The notes beneath the pieces are model-generated. The model worked only from the letters and a program-made list of their open reading frames with translations, was not told the DNA's origin and made no database searches. A stretch of DNA of 64,000 nucleotides, taken from contig OY754978.1 in NCBI GenBank assembly GCA_963576475.1, forward strand, positions 8,492,299-8,556,298, given 5' to 3'. The stretch comes from Molanna angustata (taxonomy: Eukaryota; Arthropoda; Insecta; Trichoptera; Molannidae). Position numbers and translations under genes: made by a program. Shown here piece after piece: positions 54,546-64,000 of this stretch (position 1 is the first letter of the stretch; each line of letters begins with the position of its first letter).

Positions 54546-55330
54546 AGTCTAATAGTCTATTGTGCAGAAATATTATTAACGATATGCACACTTGATGAAA
54601 ATACATATGAAATGAATGGGATGTGACGATATAACCTGCACTAGAATATTTTCAATACTTTTGTTTAATTAAATTTAAACCTTTTATATCATCCTATTTT
54701 GAATAATTTTCAACACCTAATATTTAAAGAATGGGGGTTGTGGCCATTACTGAACTCTTCACAACATTTATATTCAAATTAAAAATTATTTACTATAGTT
54801 CAAGTCTTCTTCTTCTTCGTTAATGAAGACTTTCAGTCAAATTGAGCAAAAATATAATGCACACTTGATGAAAAAATATAAAAACGAATGGGATGTGACC
54901 AATACTAGATCTTTTCAGTACCTACGTTTGTTTAATCAAATTTTAACCACATCCCAACATCGAAAATTACTAAATTTTCAATAGGTACACATTACAATTT
55001 GTTTTCGATGATAATATTTAAAAATGGGGGTTGTGGCCAAACCAATCTCTTTACAACGTTGATAAACAGTCATATTTAAAACCATTACGCATAGTCCATG
55101 CGAGCAGAGATTGTATAAATATTATACTTCATTCACACTTTATAGCAATATATAAAAAAGAATGGGTTGTGGCCATCACTTGAACATTTTACAATACTTA
55201 AACTCAATCAAATTTTAAACCACTTTTTATAGTATGATATTGCAAAATAATTGGGTGACAATATTATAAAAACGATTGCTTTTTCTTTCACAATTTTACA
55301 TTCTTGGCCAACGGCGGGACATAAAAGCTA
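54546..55330. repeat. About 200-bp imperfect tandem repeat
   Basis: Units share GCACACTTGATGAAAA, GAATGGGATGTGACC or GGGTTGTGGCCA, ACTCTTCACAAC or a close form, and TTTAATCAAATTTTAAACC. Related short pieces occur at about 49953-49985. The block ends near GGCCAACGGCGGGAC. Confidence 0.55.
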
Positions 55331-55462
55331 GTGTTTAATATTTTGATTAATTATAATGATAATGATGATTAATTTTTGGTTTTTATAAGAATCCCACCAA
55401 AGCACGAGAACGAACTCTTTTTGGGGGGTAATATAAATAAAATATTTTAATAAAATATAAAC

Positions 55463-55660
55463 ATCTGACTGCTGAGCCAAACGTCCCGGGTTAGATTCCC
55501 GGTGGAGACACAGTTTTTAATTGTGTTTTCAGTCTGGATCTGTTAGACGATTAATACCGTATGTTTCCAGAATGTGGCAACTTGTTTATGGGTGCGTGTT
55601 AAATTAATATTTGACATAGTACCTGTTAGTTGCTCGAGAAGCAATATTAAATAAATAAAT
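55463..55660 (+). mobile_element. Lys-tRNA-like SINE, 5'-truncated
   Basis: It begins inside the tRNA-like head (ATCTGACTGCTGAGCC, B box GGGTTAGATTCCC). The family body (CCAGAATGTGGCAACTTG, TTTGACATAGTACCTG) follows and it ends in an (AAAT)n run. The A box is missing. Confidence 0.8.
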
Positions 55661-55671
55661 AAATACATACA

Positions 55672-55775
55672 TACATACAACATACATACCATCACGCCAT
55701 ATCCCTTACGGGGTAAGCAGAGAGAACCGAGCGCCATACTCCTCTATTTTTGCACACATTCCTAGCTTCCTTTAT
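55672..55775 (-). repeat. RTE 3' UTR fragment, minus strand
   Basis: CATCACGCCATATCCCTTAC and GGGTAAGCAGAGAGAACC are the inverse of the RTE tail (ATACATACATAC is its simple-repeat end). It is almost the same as 10266-10365 and abuts the SINE. Confidence 0.75.
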
Positions 55776-56429
55776 CTATTTATTTAAATAAATAAATAAA
55801 TTATATAAATATGTATACATATTTGTAAATTGTTTTATTCTGTGAATAAATTTATACAAATAAATAAATAAAATATTTATATATATGCAATAAAACATCA
55901 ATGTATTTTATCACAGTGAAAAGTGTGTAGGTATATATTAATTTTGGCTTCTAGCTGAATGAATTCCTAATTATTGTAATAAAACAACGATAACCCCTAT
56001 TTAACCTAAGCTGATATTGGATTAAATAATATTAATCCTCAATATTTGTAATTTATTACTATGATTACTACTTGAATTATTTTTATTACATTAATAATTT
56101 ATAACATTTCCATTATTGCCACGATAACGGCTTTGTATGCTTTTAATTGACACTTTATCATATCGCAGTTCAAGATGATAGATACTTGAGATTTAAATTT
56201 ATTGCTACATTTTTTCTAAGCGTTATTTTGAGTTTTATACTAGACGCTGAACAACCTACTCCATTTTTTTTTGCAATTGTAGTTGTGATGTTTTTGGATT
56301 TTTTTGCGGTATCCGTATTCAGGTGTATTTATTTATTTACAATATGGTGCACATTTTTTTTGCAGTACAACCCCTACCAATTGTCCTTAAAAAGATCTAT
56401 CTCTTGAAACTCGAATCCGATCTCGATTT

Positions 56430-56560
56430 CAAATTTTCATTTAGAACTATCCTATCTGCCGCTTGCGTATATATTCAAATGAACGACTAATACAAATATA
56501 TTAAAACATACCTACCTACCGCATTCATTCTCCGTTACAAAGGTAGGTTCTTAGCGAGTC
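56430..56560 (+). repeat. Dispersed repeat shared with 28115-28265
   Basis: Landmarks CCGATCTCGATTTC, ACATACCTACCTACC and ACAAAGGTAGGTTCTTAGCG match the earlier copy in order and orientation. Confidence 0.5.
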
Positions 56561-56662
56561 GTATCGTATTGGGATCGGATTTGCAGTGGAGAGTAAGGCC
56601 GCTGTAATAATCCATTTTCCTTCAATATCCATGTTTCTGTTTCCGAAAACATATTGTTTCAG

Positions 56663-56767
56663 TTACACACTCATCTGAGAGAGAAACTTATTAATGGAGA
56701 GATGATTGAATTTTGCCAAAGTTCCAACCAACCATTGTGCGGTCGGTCAGCGATAGGTACAGCACAC
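56663..56767 (+). CDS. Candidate orphan internal exon (35 codons)
   Basis: TTGTTTCAG/TTACACAC at the left and CACAC/GTAAGTACT at the right are both strong consensus splice sites. They enclose exactly 105 bases open in phase 0: LHTHLREKLINGEMIEFCQS, then SNQPLCGRSAIGTAH, with two Cys. I do not recognise the family. No partner exons are visible nearby on this strand, so the rest of the gene would have to lie in large introns or outside the window. It could be a chance match to splice consensus or a gene fragment. Confidence 0.4.
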
Positions 56768-56959
56768 GTAAGTACTAAATCTAAAGAAATTCCATTTCGT
56801 AGAATTCTCCGGAGATTTCCCAAAATGCGAGTTAGTGATGAGCAAATGCAAAACAATGTCCATAACCGGGGTGGTCTTGATCTTTTATATATTTTTTTTA
56901 TTTTATCTTTTTTTTTTAAATCAGTAATTACAATGAAATATGACAAAAGCACCAATTCA

Positions 56960-58545
56960 TTGTATACTTCTTCTTCTTCTTCAGCCAGTTTTCATCCATT
57001 CTTGGACATAGGCCTCCCCTTTGATCCTCCACAACTCCCTGTCTTGGGCACACTGCATCCATCTCCCTCCGGCACATTTCTTGATGTCATCAGACCACCT
57101 TGCCTGGGGTCTGCCAACACCTCTTCGGCTTGTTCTCGGTCGCCATTCTAAGATCTTTTTGGTCCATCGTGAATCCTGGCATCTGGCAATATGCCCAGCC
57201 CAGCTCCACTTAAGGCCAGCGACCCTTTCCGCTACATCGGCTACTTTGGTTCTTTGTCTTATCATGACATTCTGAATTCTGTCCCTTATTGAAATACCCA
57301 GCAACTTTCTCTCCATAGCTCTCTGTGTCACTAACAGCTTGTGCATTATTCTTTTTGTTAGGACCGATGTTTCCATTCCATAAGTAAGCACTGGGAGAAT
57401 ACATGCATCAAATAGCTTCTTTTTCAAATAATGGGAGTATTTACGGGATTTCAGAATGTATGATAATTTTCCAAAAGCTGCCCAGGCAAGGCCACGTCTT
57501 CTCTCTATTTCTGCCTCTTGATTTTCTTTGGCAAGCATCACGGTATGGCCTAGATATATGTATCTGTCTACTCTTTCAATTTGCACTACATCTATTATGA
57601 TGGGGAAGGACTCTTCTGCGTTACTCATCATTTTGGTCTTGGAGATGTTCATCTTCAATCCAATGTTCACACAGGCTGAATTTATTTCTGTCAGCATAGT
57701 TTTCAATTCCTCCTCATCCTTGGCAAATATGACAATATCATCTGCGAACCGTAGATTGCTGAGATACTCGCCGTTTATATTTATACCTTTCTTAGACCAA
57801 TCCAGAGTTTTGAAGACATCTTCGAGGGCCAATGTAAATAGTTTGGGAGAAATAGTGTCACCCTGTCGGACACCTCTTCTAATGTAAAATTTCTTGGATG
57901 GTTCATGAAGTTGTATAATATTGGATGTGGCCTTCTCATAAATATTATTCAAAATTTGGGAATATCTATAGTCAATTCTGCAATTATCTAGACCCTTCAT
58001 CACCGCCCATGTCTCGACTGAGTCAAAGGCCTTTTCAAAATCTATAAATGCCAATGCTATGGGGATATTATACTCATTATATTTCTGGATTACATTCTTT
58101 AGAGTTTGTAGATGGTCTTTTGTTCCGAAGCCTTTTCTGAATCCTGCCTGTTCTACTGGTTGGTATGAATCTAGTTTGTTTGAAAGTCTGCTGGTGAGGA
58201 TTTTTGTAAATAGTTTATATAGGTGTGATAATAAGCTGATGGGTCTATAGTTCTCTAGGCGTTTTTCATTTCCTTTTTTATGTAATAATGTAATATTCGC
58301 ATTGTTCCATTCCTCTGGTATATTACATTCTTCCAGACATCTATTTAGAAGTTGCAGTACCACTTTCTGAAGTGCATCTCCTCCATACTTAATGGTCTCT
58401 ATTATAATATTATCAGGACCAGGGGCTTTTGAGTTTTTCATCTGTTTAATAGCATGCTTCATTTCTTCCATAGATATGTCAGGAATGTCCTCTGAGCCAA
58501 CATTAATTATTCTGCGATTATTTTCTATGGTTTTATCATGTGTAG
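56960..58545 (-). mobile_element. RTE-type non-LTR retrotransposon, 5'-truncated, long RT frame
   Basis: A minus-strand frame is open from about 58543 through the Met at 58471 to the stop at 56981: 496 residues plus about 24 upstream (HDKTIENNRRI). RT motifs: ENYRPISLLSHLYKLFTKIL (residues 73-92), IALAFIDFEKAFDSVE (138-153), RRGVRQGDTISP (198-209), NLRFADDIVIFA (239-250, catalytic FADD), IYLGHTV. The C-terminal RWSDDIKKCAGGRWMQCAQD and EAYVQEW lead to a (GAA)n tail. The first part of the polymerase and the endonuclease are missing. The frame has no stops, so the copy is fairly young. It has the same lineage type as the decayed copy at 44110 but is distinct in sequence from the one at 14312. 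Confidence 0.88.
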
Positions 58546-58738
58546 GTTTATATCATATGTTTATATGTTTTATCATGTTTTATCAATGTATACTATTTTA
58601 TGTTTTTTTTAATAAAACCAGCTTGTTTTGCCAAACTGGCTAAGTTCATAAATTTTAACGTTGATTCGTTCACAAAGTGAAATTTCATAATGAAATTATT
58701 ACGAGTATAAAGACACAGTTTTAATACACGCTGATTAA

Positions 58739-59423
58739 GGGGGGGGGGGACTGCTGCCAACGTACCTATTTTTCAATTTGATATGCCATCATTATTTCTT
58801 ATCAAATCGTTTTGAAAAAAATAATTTAGATAGTTTGGGTATTAGTAAAGAAAAATATATCTTTACTTTTTGATAATGTTCTGTATAAATTATTGTAGAA
58901 AAATAATGGTATACCCCGATTTTCAACGTTTATCTTATATTTTTAATAAAATATAAGGCTTAGTTCAACATATTTTTTTTTAAATTAAAGAAGATAAAAA
59001 TATCTGGAAAAATATGATGTGACGTTGCATTTATGCTTCAGGTTTAGTAAATAAACCTAAAAAACATTTATTTTCCATTCAGCGCCATTGCGAAATAAAA
59101 GTTTTTTTGGGTTATTAATTAACCTGATGCATTATTGCAACGTTACATCGTATTTTTCCAGATATTTTGATCTTCTTTAATTTATAAAAAATATAATACT
59201 CTATACCTTATAGTTTTTTAGAAATTTAAGATAAATGTCAAAAATCGGGGTTTGCTTATTATTTTCCTACAAGAATATATACAGAACATAATTAAAAAGT
59301 TAAGGTATATTTCTCTTTATTAATATCCAAAATAACTAGGTTATTTTTTTCAAAATGATTCGTTTTGTAGTAATGATGAAAATTCAAATTGAAAAAATAG
59401 GTACGTTGGCAGCAGTCACCCTC
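58739..59423. mobile_element. TTAA MITE, copy 4 (685 bp)
   Basis: TTAA stands on both sides (58735-58738 and 59424-59427). The left end is a long G run then ACTGCTGCCAACGTACC; the right end is GGTACGTTGGCAGCAG then TCACCCTC. It is full length and close to the copy at 7707. It lies about 190 bp beyond the 5' end of the RTE copy. Confidence 0.9.
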
Positions 59424-59789
59424 TTAAACTGTAATTATATTCCACATAGAAATATCATTTCATAACTTTAATAGAAGCGAGAACTACAAGACAATCAAAT
59501 CGTGTGAATTACTTTGTTCTGATCATGGAAACCTCGTTTGGGCAAAGACACAAATACACTTCACAGTTCCACATATCTTAACCAGTTGGATAGGAGTACT
59601 AAAGAATTGACTACAACTAGATCCTTCAAGGCTGCACTGATAAACTTCATAAAGATATCATGTAGGCACTGTGCGGAGGTGGTATTTTTTAACTATTGTT
59701 TACTCTTTTTTTATAACATGTGAAAATTACAAAAAATTACAGCTGAATAAAGATAGTCGACAGGCTTTTGCCTAGTGGGGCGTTATAAG

Positions 59790-60589
59790 TAGAGGTGGGA
59801 AAAACAGCTTATTTTTTTAAACGTTATAGACGTTTCGTTAATTTTAAATAACGTTATTTTTAAAGGCTTAAAAAGCTTAAAAGCTTATTTATATTTGTAC
59901 TGTATATATACAAGTACAATATACCTAAATCTGAAAAAAATTAACACATTAACATGCAATGAAAAAAAAGGTATGTTTTTGAAATAAATATAATGTACTT
60001 TTAATTTTTTTGCTTCCTCTAGAAAGTATTTAAAATGTAGTCTAAAGCCTTTGACGAAAATACAGTAGAAATGTTATACAATACATACATAAGTATAAAA
60101 ATTATGTTGATAATAATTTTGTACGCTCGAATCATCTAACAAAGCCGACAACGCACAATAAACCAACCCGATAGGCGTTTTAAACGATACTAAAGAAACA
60201 AAAAATAAACGTTTACAAAAATCAGTAATAATAATAACTTATAACGTTGAACGAAACAAGACGATTTGAAACTGATCATTCGTCACAATGATGTTAACAG
60301 ATGTCTAGCGACCGACAACGCTGCACGCCGCGCCGGTCAGCTAATCATAAATCACAATCATCTTGCAACGTTGTCGTTAAAAATAATACATCTTTGTTAT
60401 GATTATAAAATAAGCTTTTAACAAAAAACAGCTTTTAACGAAATCATCATCGGAACGTTATGATTCATGATTGAAATCGTTGTAACACTCGCAACGTTCA
60501 ACGAATATGGTTTAAAATTTATAACGTTTGATTGATTATTTTTTTTAAACGAATATTTTAATCAGCTTTCGTTTAAACGATCATCTCTA
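59790..60589. mobile_element. hAT-type MITE with exact 8-bp TSD (800 bp)
   Basis: Ends TAGAGGTGGGAAAAACAG and (right end) AAACGATCATCTCTA are imperfect inverses. GTTATAAG is duplicated exactly at 59782-59789 and 60590-60597. Both subterminal zones repeat AACGTT/AACG motifs (AAACGTTATAGACGTTTCG on the left, TTCGTTTAAACGATC on the right), as expected of transposase-binding sites. No transposase frame is present. It differs from the hAT element at 50521. Confidence 0.85.
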
Positions 60590-60742
60590 GTTATAAGTCA
60601 CTATAAATATTATATTTTTTGTGTATTAATAATAAATATATTGTGTCATCATAATGTTGATATTACGCAGTGAATTGTTTACTTTTTAATTAAAAATAAG
60701 TAAATAACTTTATAACATTTTGCGATACCGCAAGATTCATGT

Positions 60743-61273
60743 TTATTTTTTGTCTTTCAAGACTCCTTCATTTAATCTTGCAAGACTCTTGGTCCTGCAG
60801 AGACACATGCGGTCTTGGTCTTGCAAGTCTCGTCTTCCATGATTCCAATTGCACATCACTATTGTGAATATATCTCTCTTTGTTGCGAGACATATGTACT
60901 TATAACGTTTTACAAGATTTATCGCAGCACTTGTGCGGTGAAATGTATCAGATGGCAGAGCGTGTAATCTGAGAGCAAAAAGGGTCTTCGTATCTTCAAG
61001 AGACCGCGCTAGAGACGATGGAAACTCTTCGACGTTTTTTGCAAAGTTGTCATTCGAGGATCGCTTTGTTCGGCGAGAGACTTGGTGTTGTGTACGAGGT
61101 GCAATATTGGTATGATCACACCTTGTTGGAGGAAAAATAAACCTTCTAAAGTTTTCGGGCAGATAAAATGGCTGCAAGGTTTGCAGAGACGCGACTGAAT
61201 GTAGCTCAGTGCTTTGACGGAAGATTTTTATGTTAATATTCAGCGATGCGTGATGTCGAGATAATAAAATCAC
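60743..61273 (-). other. 176-codon open frame of doubtful coding status
   Basis: The minus-strand frame begins MILLSRHHASLNINIKIF and ends RLNEGVLKDKK. The interval is less AT-rich than its surroundings. Within 60760-60865 the plus strand repeats CTTGCAAGACTC / GGTCTTGCAAGTCTC and ends CACATCACTA, which resembles the subterminal repeats and terminus of hAT elements, so part of the frame probably crosses a transposon end. No domain or signal peptide is recognised. I would not call it a gene without transcript support. Confidence 0.3.
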
Positions 61274-61408
61274 GTCTTTGAAAATATGTATCTTGGAAAT
61301 TTTATTCGTAATATTAAAAAAAAAAATGGAAAGAATAATGAATTCGATGTTTAAGGCAGGTAGGTATGACGTGATGTGTTTTTAGGAATACTTTTGCTTT
61401 ACAGAAAA

Positions 61409-62205
61409 TTATGAAACAAGGTATTTTGAATCATTGCATACATACTGTCATTTATAATTTATGAAACAAGGTATTTTGAATCATTGGAAATGTACTTTCA
61501 TTTATAATTTATGATAAAAGGTATTTTGAATCATTGCAAACATACTGTCATTTATAATTTATGAAACATGGTATTTGAATCATTGCAAAATACTGTCATT
61601 TATAATTTATGAAACAAGGTATTTTGAATCATTGCAAACATACTGTCATTTATAATTTATGAAACAAGTTATTTTGAATCATTGCAAACATACTGTCATT
61701 TATAATTTATGAAACAAGGTATTTTGAATCATTGCAAACATACTGTCATTTATAATTTATGAAACATGGTATTTAAATCATTGCAAAATACTGTCATTTA
61801 TAATTTATGAAACAAGGTATTTTGAATCATTGCAAACATACTGTCATTTATAATTTATGAAACAAGTTATTTTGAATCATTGCAAACATACTGTCATTTA
61901 TAATTTATGAAACAAGGTATTTTGAATCATTGCAAACATACTGTCATTTATAATTTATGAAACAAGGTATTTTGAATCATTGCAAAATACTGTCATTTAT
62001 AATTTATGAAACAAGGTATTTTGAATCATTGCAAACATACTGTCATTTATAATTTATGAAACAAGTTATTTTGAATCATTGCAAACATACTGTCATTTAT
62101 AATTTATGAAACAAGGTATTTTGAATCATTGCAAACATACTGTCATTTATAATTTATGAAACAAGGTATGTAAGTATTTAGAATTATTGCAAACATACTG
62201 TCATT
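61409..62205. repeat. 50-bp satellite array with 200-bp higher order
   Basis: About 16 copies of a 50-bp unit: ATGAAACAAGGTATTTTGAA followed by TCATTGCAAACATACTGTCA and TTTATAATTT. Variants recur about every fourth unit (AAACAAGTTATTTT near 61665, 61863 and 62063; the shortened AAACATGGTATTT near 61563 and 61763), so the array grew by duplication of four-unit blocks. Confidence 0.92.
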
Positions 62206-62689
62206 TATATTTTTGTTAAACTCCAGGGGGCTGTGCCTAGAACCTATAGACTACGCAAACCCCGAATGAAAATTGGGAAATGACAAATATTTAAAGTTTT
62301 TTAGCATAATTTCATCATTGATCATTTCAGTGATCATGAAAAAAAATATTAAATTTTTGTTGGCCTAAAAAAGATCGTTTTAGTATCAATGAAAGAATAA
62401 ACGAGTGTATCGTGGCCAACTCCTCACTACCAAGTCACTCTACAAAGTATTCAAATTTTGTATGGAAATGAGTTTGTTAAAATATTTTCGATTCAAATAT
62501 TTTATTTTGAAAATTGATAATTCTTCAATGGCATTTTATGACAGTGATTTATCTGTTTTTAGCAATATGAAAATTAAAATATCAAATTTTAAGTCTGGGG
62601 TCACATTAAATATTTGACATTAAAAAAATTGAGAGTTCCTTCTCGAATATCCTTCAAAATCTAATGGGGTCTAAGCGAGTATGAGATAT

Positions 62690-62890
62690 ACAAATGGGAA
62701 AAGGGATTCTCCGGAATGTGACTGTGGAGCAAGCAGGCAAACCTTCCAGCGTCTAGTTGAGGAGTGCCTGATACGGAGGTGTGAAGGAGACTGGTTTAGA
62801 CATCCGACTAACCAGTCCAGAGCGTCTCCAGAGGCTGTGAAGTGAGTGATAGAACGGGAACCAAGAATGAATAAGAACAAAGCTCGATGA
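62690..62890 (+). pseudogene. Non-LTR polymerase 3' end with C-x-CG motif
   Basis: Plus-strand codons read MCDCGASRQTFQRLVEECL, IRRCEGDWFRHPTN, ASPEAVK, then a stop. The pattern C-x-CG...QT...L-x-x-EC after a short Ser/Pro lead is the usual end of jockey/I/R1-type ORF2 proteins. The rest of the element is absent. Confidence 0.5.
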
Positions 62891-63222
62891 CGCAGCCAAA
62901 AGCGCAGGAAAATCTGAAGCCGCAAAAAAAGAAAGTAAATTAAGATATACAAATTGAAGTTGAAAAGAATCGAATGAGTACTTTAGTCTTCGGAATATTT
63001 CCCGAGGGATTGGTGCCACCAAATGGTGTCCTCTTATAGATTGGAGTTCCTCGTTGCTGTCTTTGGGCCTCCTCAAGGTCCCATTGGTCATTCAGATTTT
63101 GTTATCTCGAAGAAAAATGTTAAAGCTTTCAAGAAGTTAGAATATAAAGATAACAAGGTAAATTAATAAAAAAAACAAAAAAGTTGAATATAACAGTTCA
63201 AAGAAATTATTTATTTATTTAT

Positions 63223-63440
63223 TTAATATTGTTCCTCGGGCAACTAACAGATACTATGTCAAATATTAATTTAACAAGCACCAAATATCAAGTTGCCACA
63301 TTCTGAAGATTTACGGTAATAATCGTCTCACAGATTCAGACTGAAAACATAGTTAAAAAAAGTGTGTCCACCGGGAATCGAACCCGGGACCTTTGGCTCA
63401 GCAGTCAGATACCTTACCAACTGAGCCACGAAGGCCGACA
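63223..63440 (-). mobile_element. Lys-tRNA-like SINE, full length, minus strand
   Basis: On the minus strand: GGCCTTCGTGGCTCAGTTGG (A box), GTATCTGACTGCTGAGCC, CCCGGGTTCGATTCCCGG (perfect B box in a closed T arm), body TTCAGTCTGAATCTGTGAG and CCAGAATGTGGCAACTTG, tail TTGCCCGAGGAACAATATT and an (AAAT)n end. It is the best preserved member of this family in the window. Confidence 0.88.
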
Positions 63441-63529
63441 ATGATAGGTAAACAAAATGGTTAGAAGAGGAAGACGACAAGAATAAGATATCAGGTATTT
63501 TCTTCCTCTTCTTATCATTTTGTTAAATA

Positions 63530-63590
63530 AGAAAACAGCGCACTTGAGGTGAGATATTCACAAAATGGCGTTTTATAAATCATTAATTTT
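63530..63590 (+). repeat. CR1/L2-type 3' tail
   Basis: AGCGCACTTGAGGTGAG and AAAATGGCGTTTTATAAATC match the tails at 10625 and 29262 and the inverse at 34556. Confidence 0.55.
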
Positions 63591-64000
63591 TACATCATTA
63601 CTACATATTATCATAAAAATCTGTTTAAAAATGTAGTAGGTACTCTACGTTAAGTGCATTATAGAGTAGTAATTTTGCAGATTCATGAAAGTTATACAGT
63701 TTGCGTAAAAACAGGAGTAAACTGTACTTAAAAGCTATAACGTCGCATTTATGTTTCAAGTACCTACCTTAATGGACTGATAATGCATTATACATAACAA
63801 TTTAATAGCTTCACAATAAAATGATTCTCAGTATAATAAAATTACATTATTATCAACAATTGCATATAATATTTATTATGATGGCATAATTGTTAATTGT
63901 TGCAATTTTGTTCAATAGAATATTCTGACGATAATAATAATATTTCATGAATATCATGAATATATTTGGTTTTAATTTTGATTGGCTAGAAATAATTGGA
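63591..64000. other. AT-rich sequence to window edge
   Basis: I see no gene, repeat or element boundary here. Confidence 0.5.

Noticed and set aside
56147..56407. 86-codon hydrophobic plus frame
   Set aside because: Phe/Ile-rich frames are expected in AT-rich DNA and nothing supports expression.
57021..58643. Plus-strand frames over the RTE element
   Set aside because: They are antisense to a reverse transcriptase with intact catalytic motifs.
61409..62205. Could the regular 50-bp repeats be a CRISPR array?
   Set aside because: There are no unique spacers, units abut directly, and the context is an insect nuclear genome.
63367..63437. Possible tRNA-Lys gene on the minus strand
   Set aside because: No acceptor pairing, and it is continuous with a SINE body shared by two other copies.

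Overview
The window looks like nuclear DNA of an insect, most likely a moth or butterfly. It is AT-rich, has small exons with GT/AG introns in a dense bed of transposon debris, and contains tRNA-derived SINEs, decayed RTE- and CR1/L2-type reverse transcriptases, TTAA- and 8-bp-TSD DNA elements, and the GTAGGTACCTAC-type microsequences common in Lepidoptera. The order-level call is inference. Nothing here is prokaryotic.

Layout. Positions 1-283 are a 45-bp tandem repeat. At 1463-1609 (minus) lies the first coding exon of an unrecognised gene, head to head with a complete sorting nexin 1/2 gene (ten coding exons, 2467-25779, plus, 480 codons: acidic N terminus, PX domain, amphipathic helix, BAR domain). 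Its introns hold most of the mobile DNA of the first 26 kb: three SINE families, a TTAA-flanked MITE inserted in a decayed reverse transcriptase, two inverted copies of a TAT-flanked MITE, a nested TIR element carrying CRE-like sites, and a 5'-truncated RTE. From 26 to 36 kb there is no host gene, only RTE and CR1/L2 3' ends, SINEs and a 670-bp MITE with near-perfect long TIRs.

The most unusual part is 36.3-48.1 kb: two minus-strand genes for secreted repeat proteins. The distal one (36366-43319) has a signal peptide, an Asn/Tyr-rich N-terminal region, about 5 kb of a 36-residue Ser/Thr/Asn/Asp/Glu-rich repeat with an N-S-S sequon in most units, and a unique C-terminal domain. It is a single 2,318-codon frame interrupted by only two TAA codons. 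The proximal one (45779-47491, with a noncoding first exon and TATA box near 48.03-48.10 kb) has a signal peptide, 13 copies of a 12-residue Gly/Pro/Leu repeat, a beta-prone spacer, 22 copies of an 11-residue repeat and a short third repeat. Both begin their coding exon immediately after a 3' splice site. I infer paired extracellular structural, mucin-like or silk-type secretions; no function can be read directly.

From 48 to 64 kb the sequence is again mobile and tandem DNA: two hAT elements with intact 8-bp target duplications (50521-51492 and 59790-60589), two more TTAA MITEs, tandem arrays at 53.2-55.3 kb, a 496-codon RTE reverse transcriptase (56960-58545, minus), one candidate orphan exon (56663-56767, plus), and a 50-bp satellite (61.4-62.2 kb).
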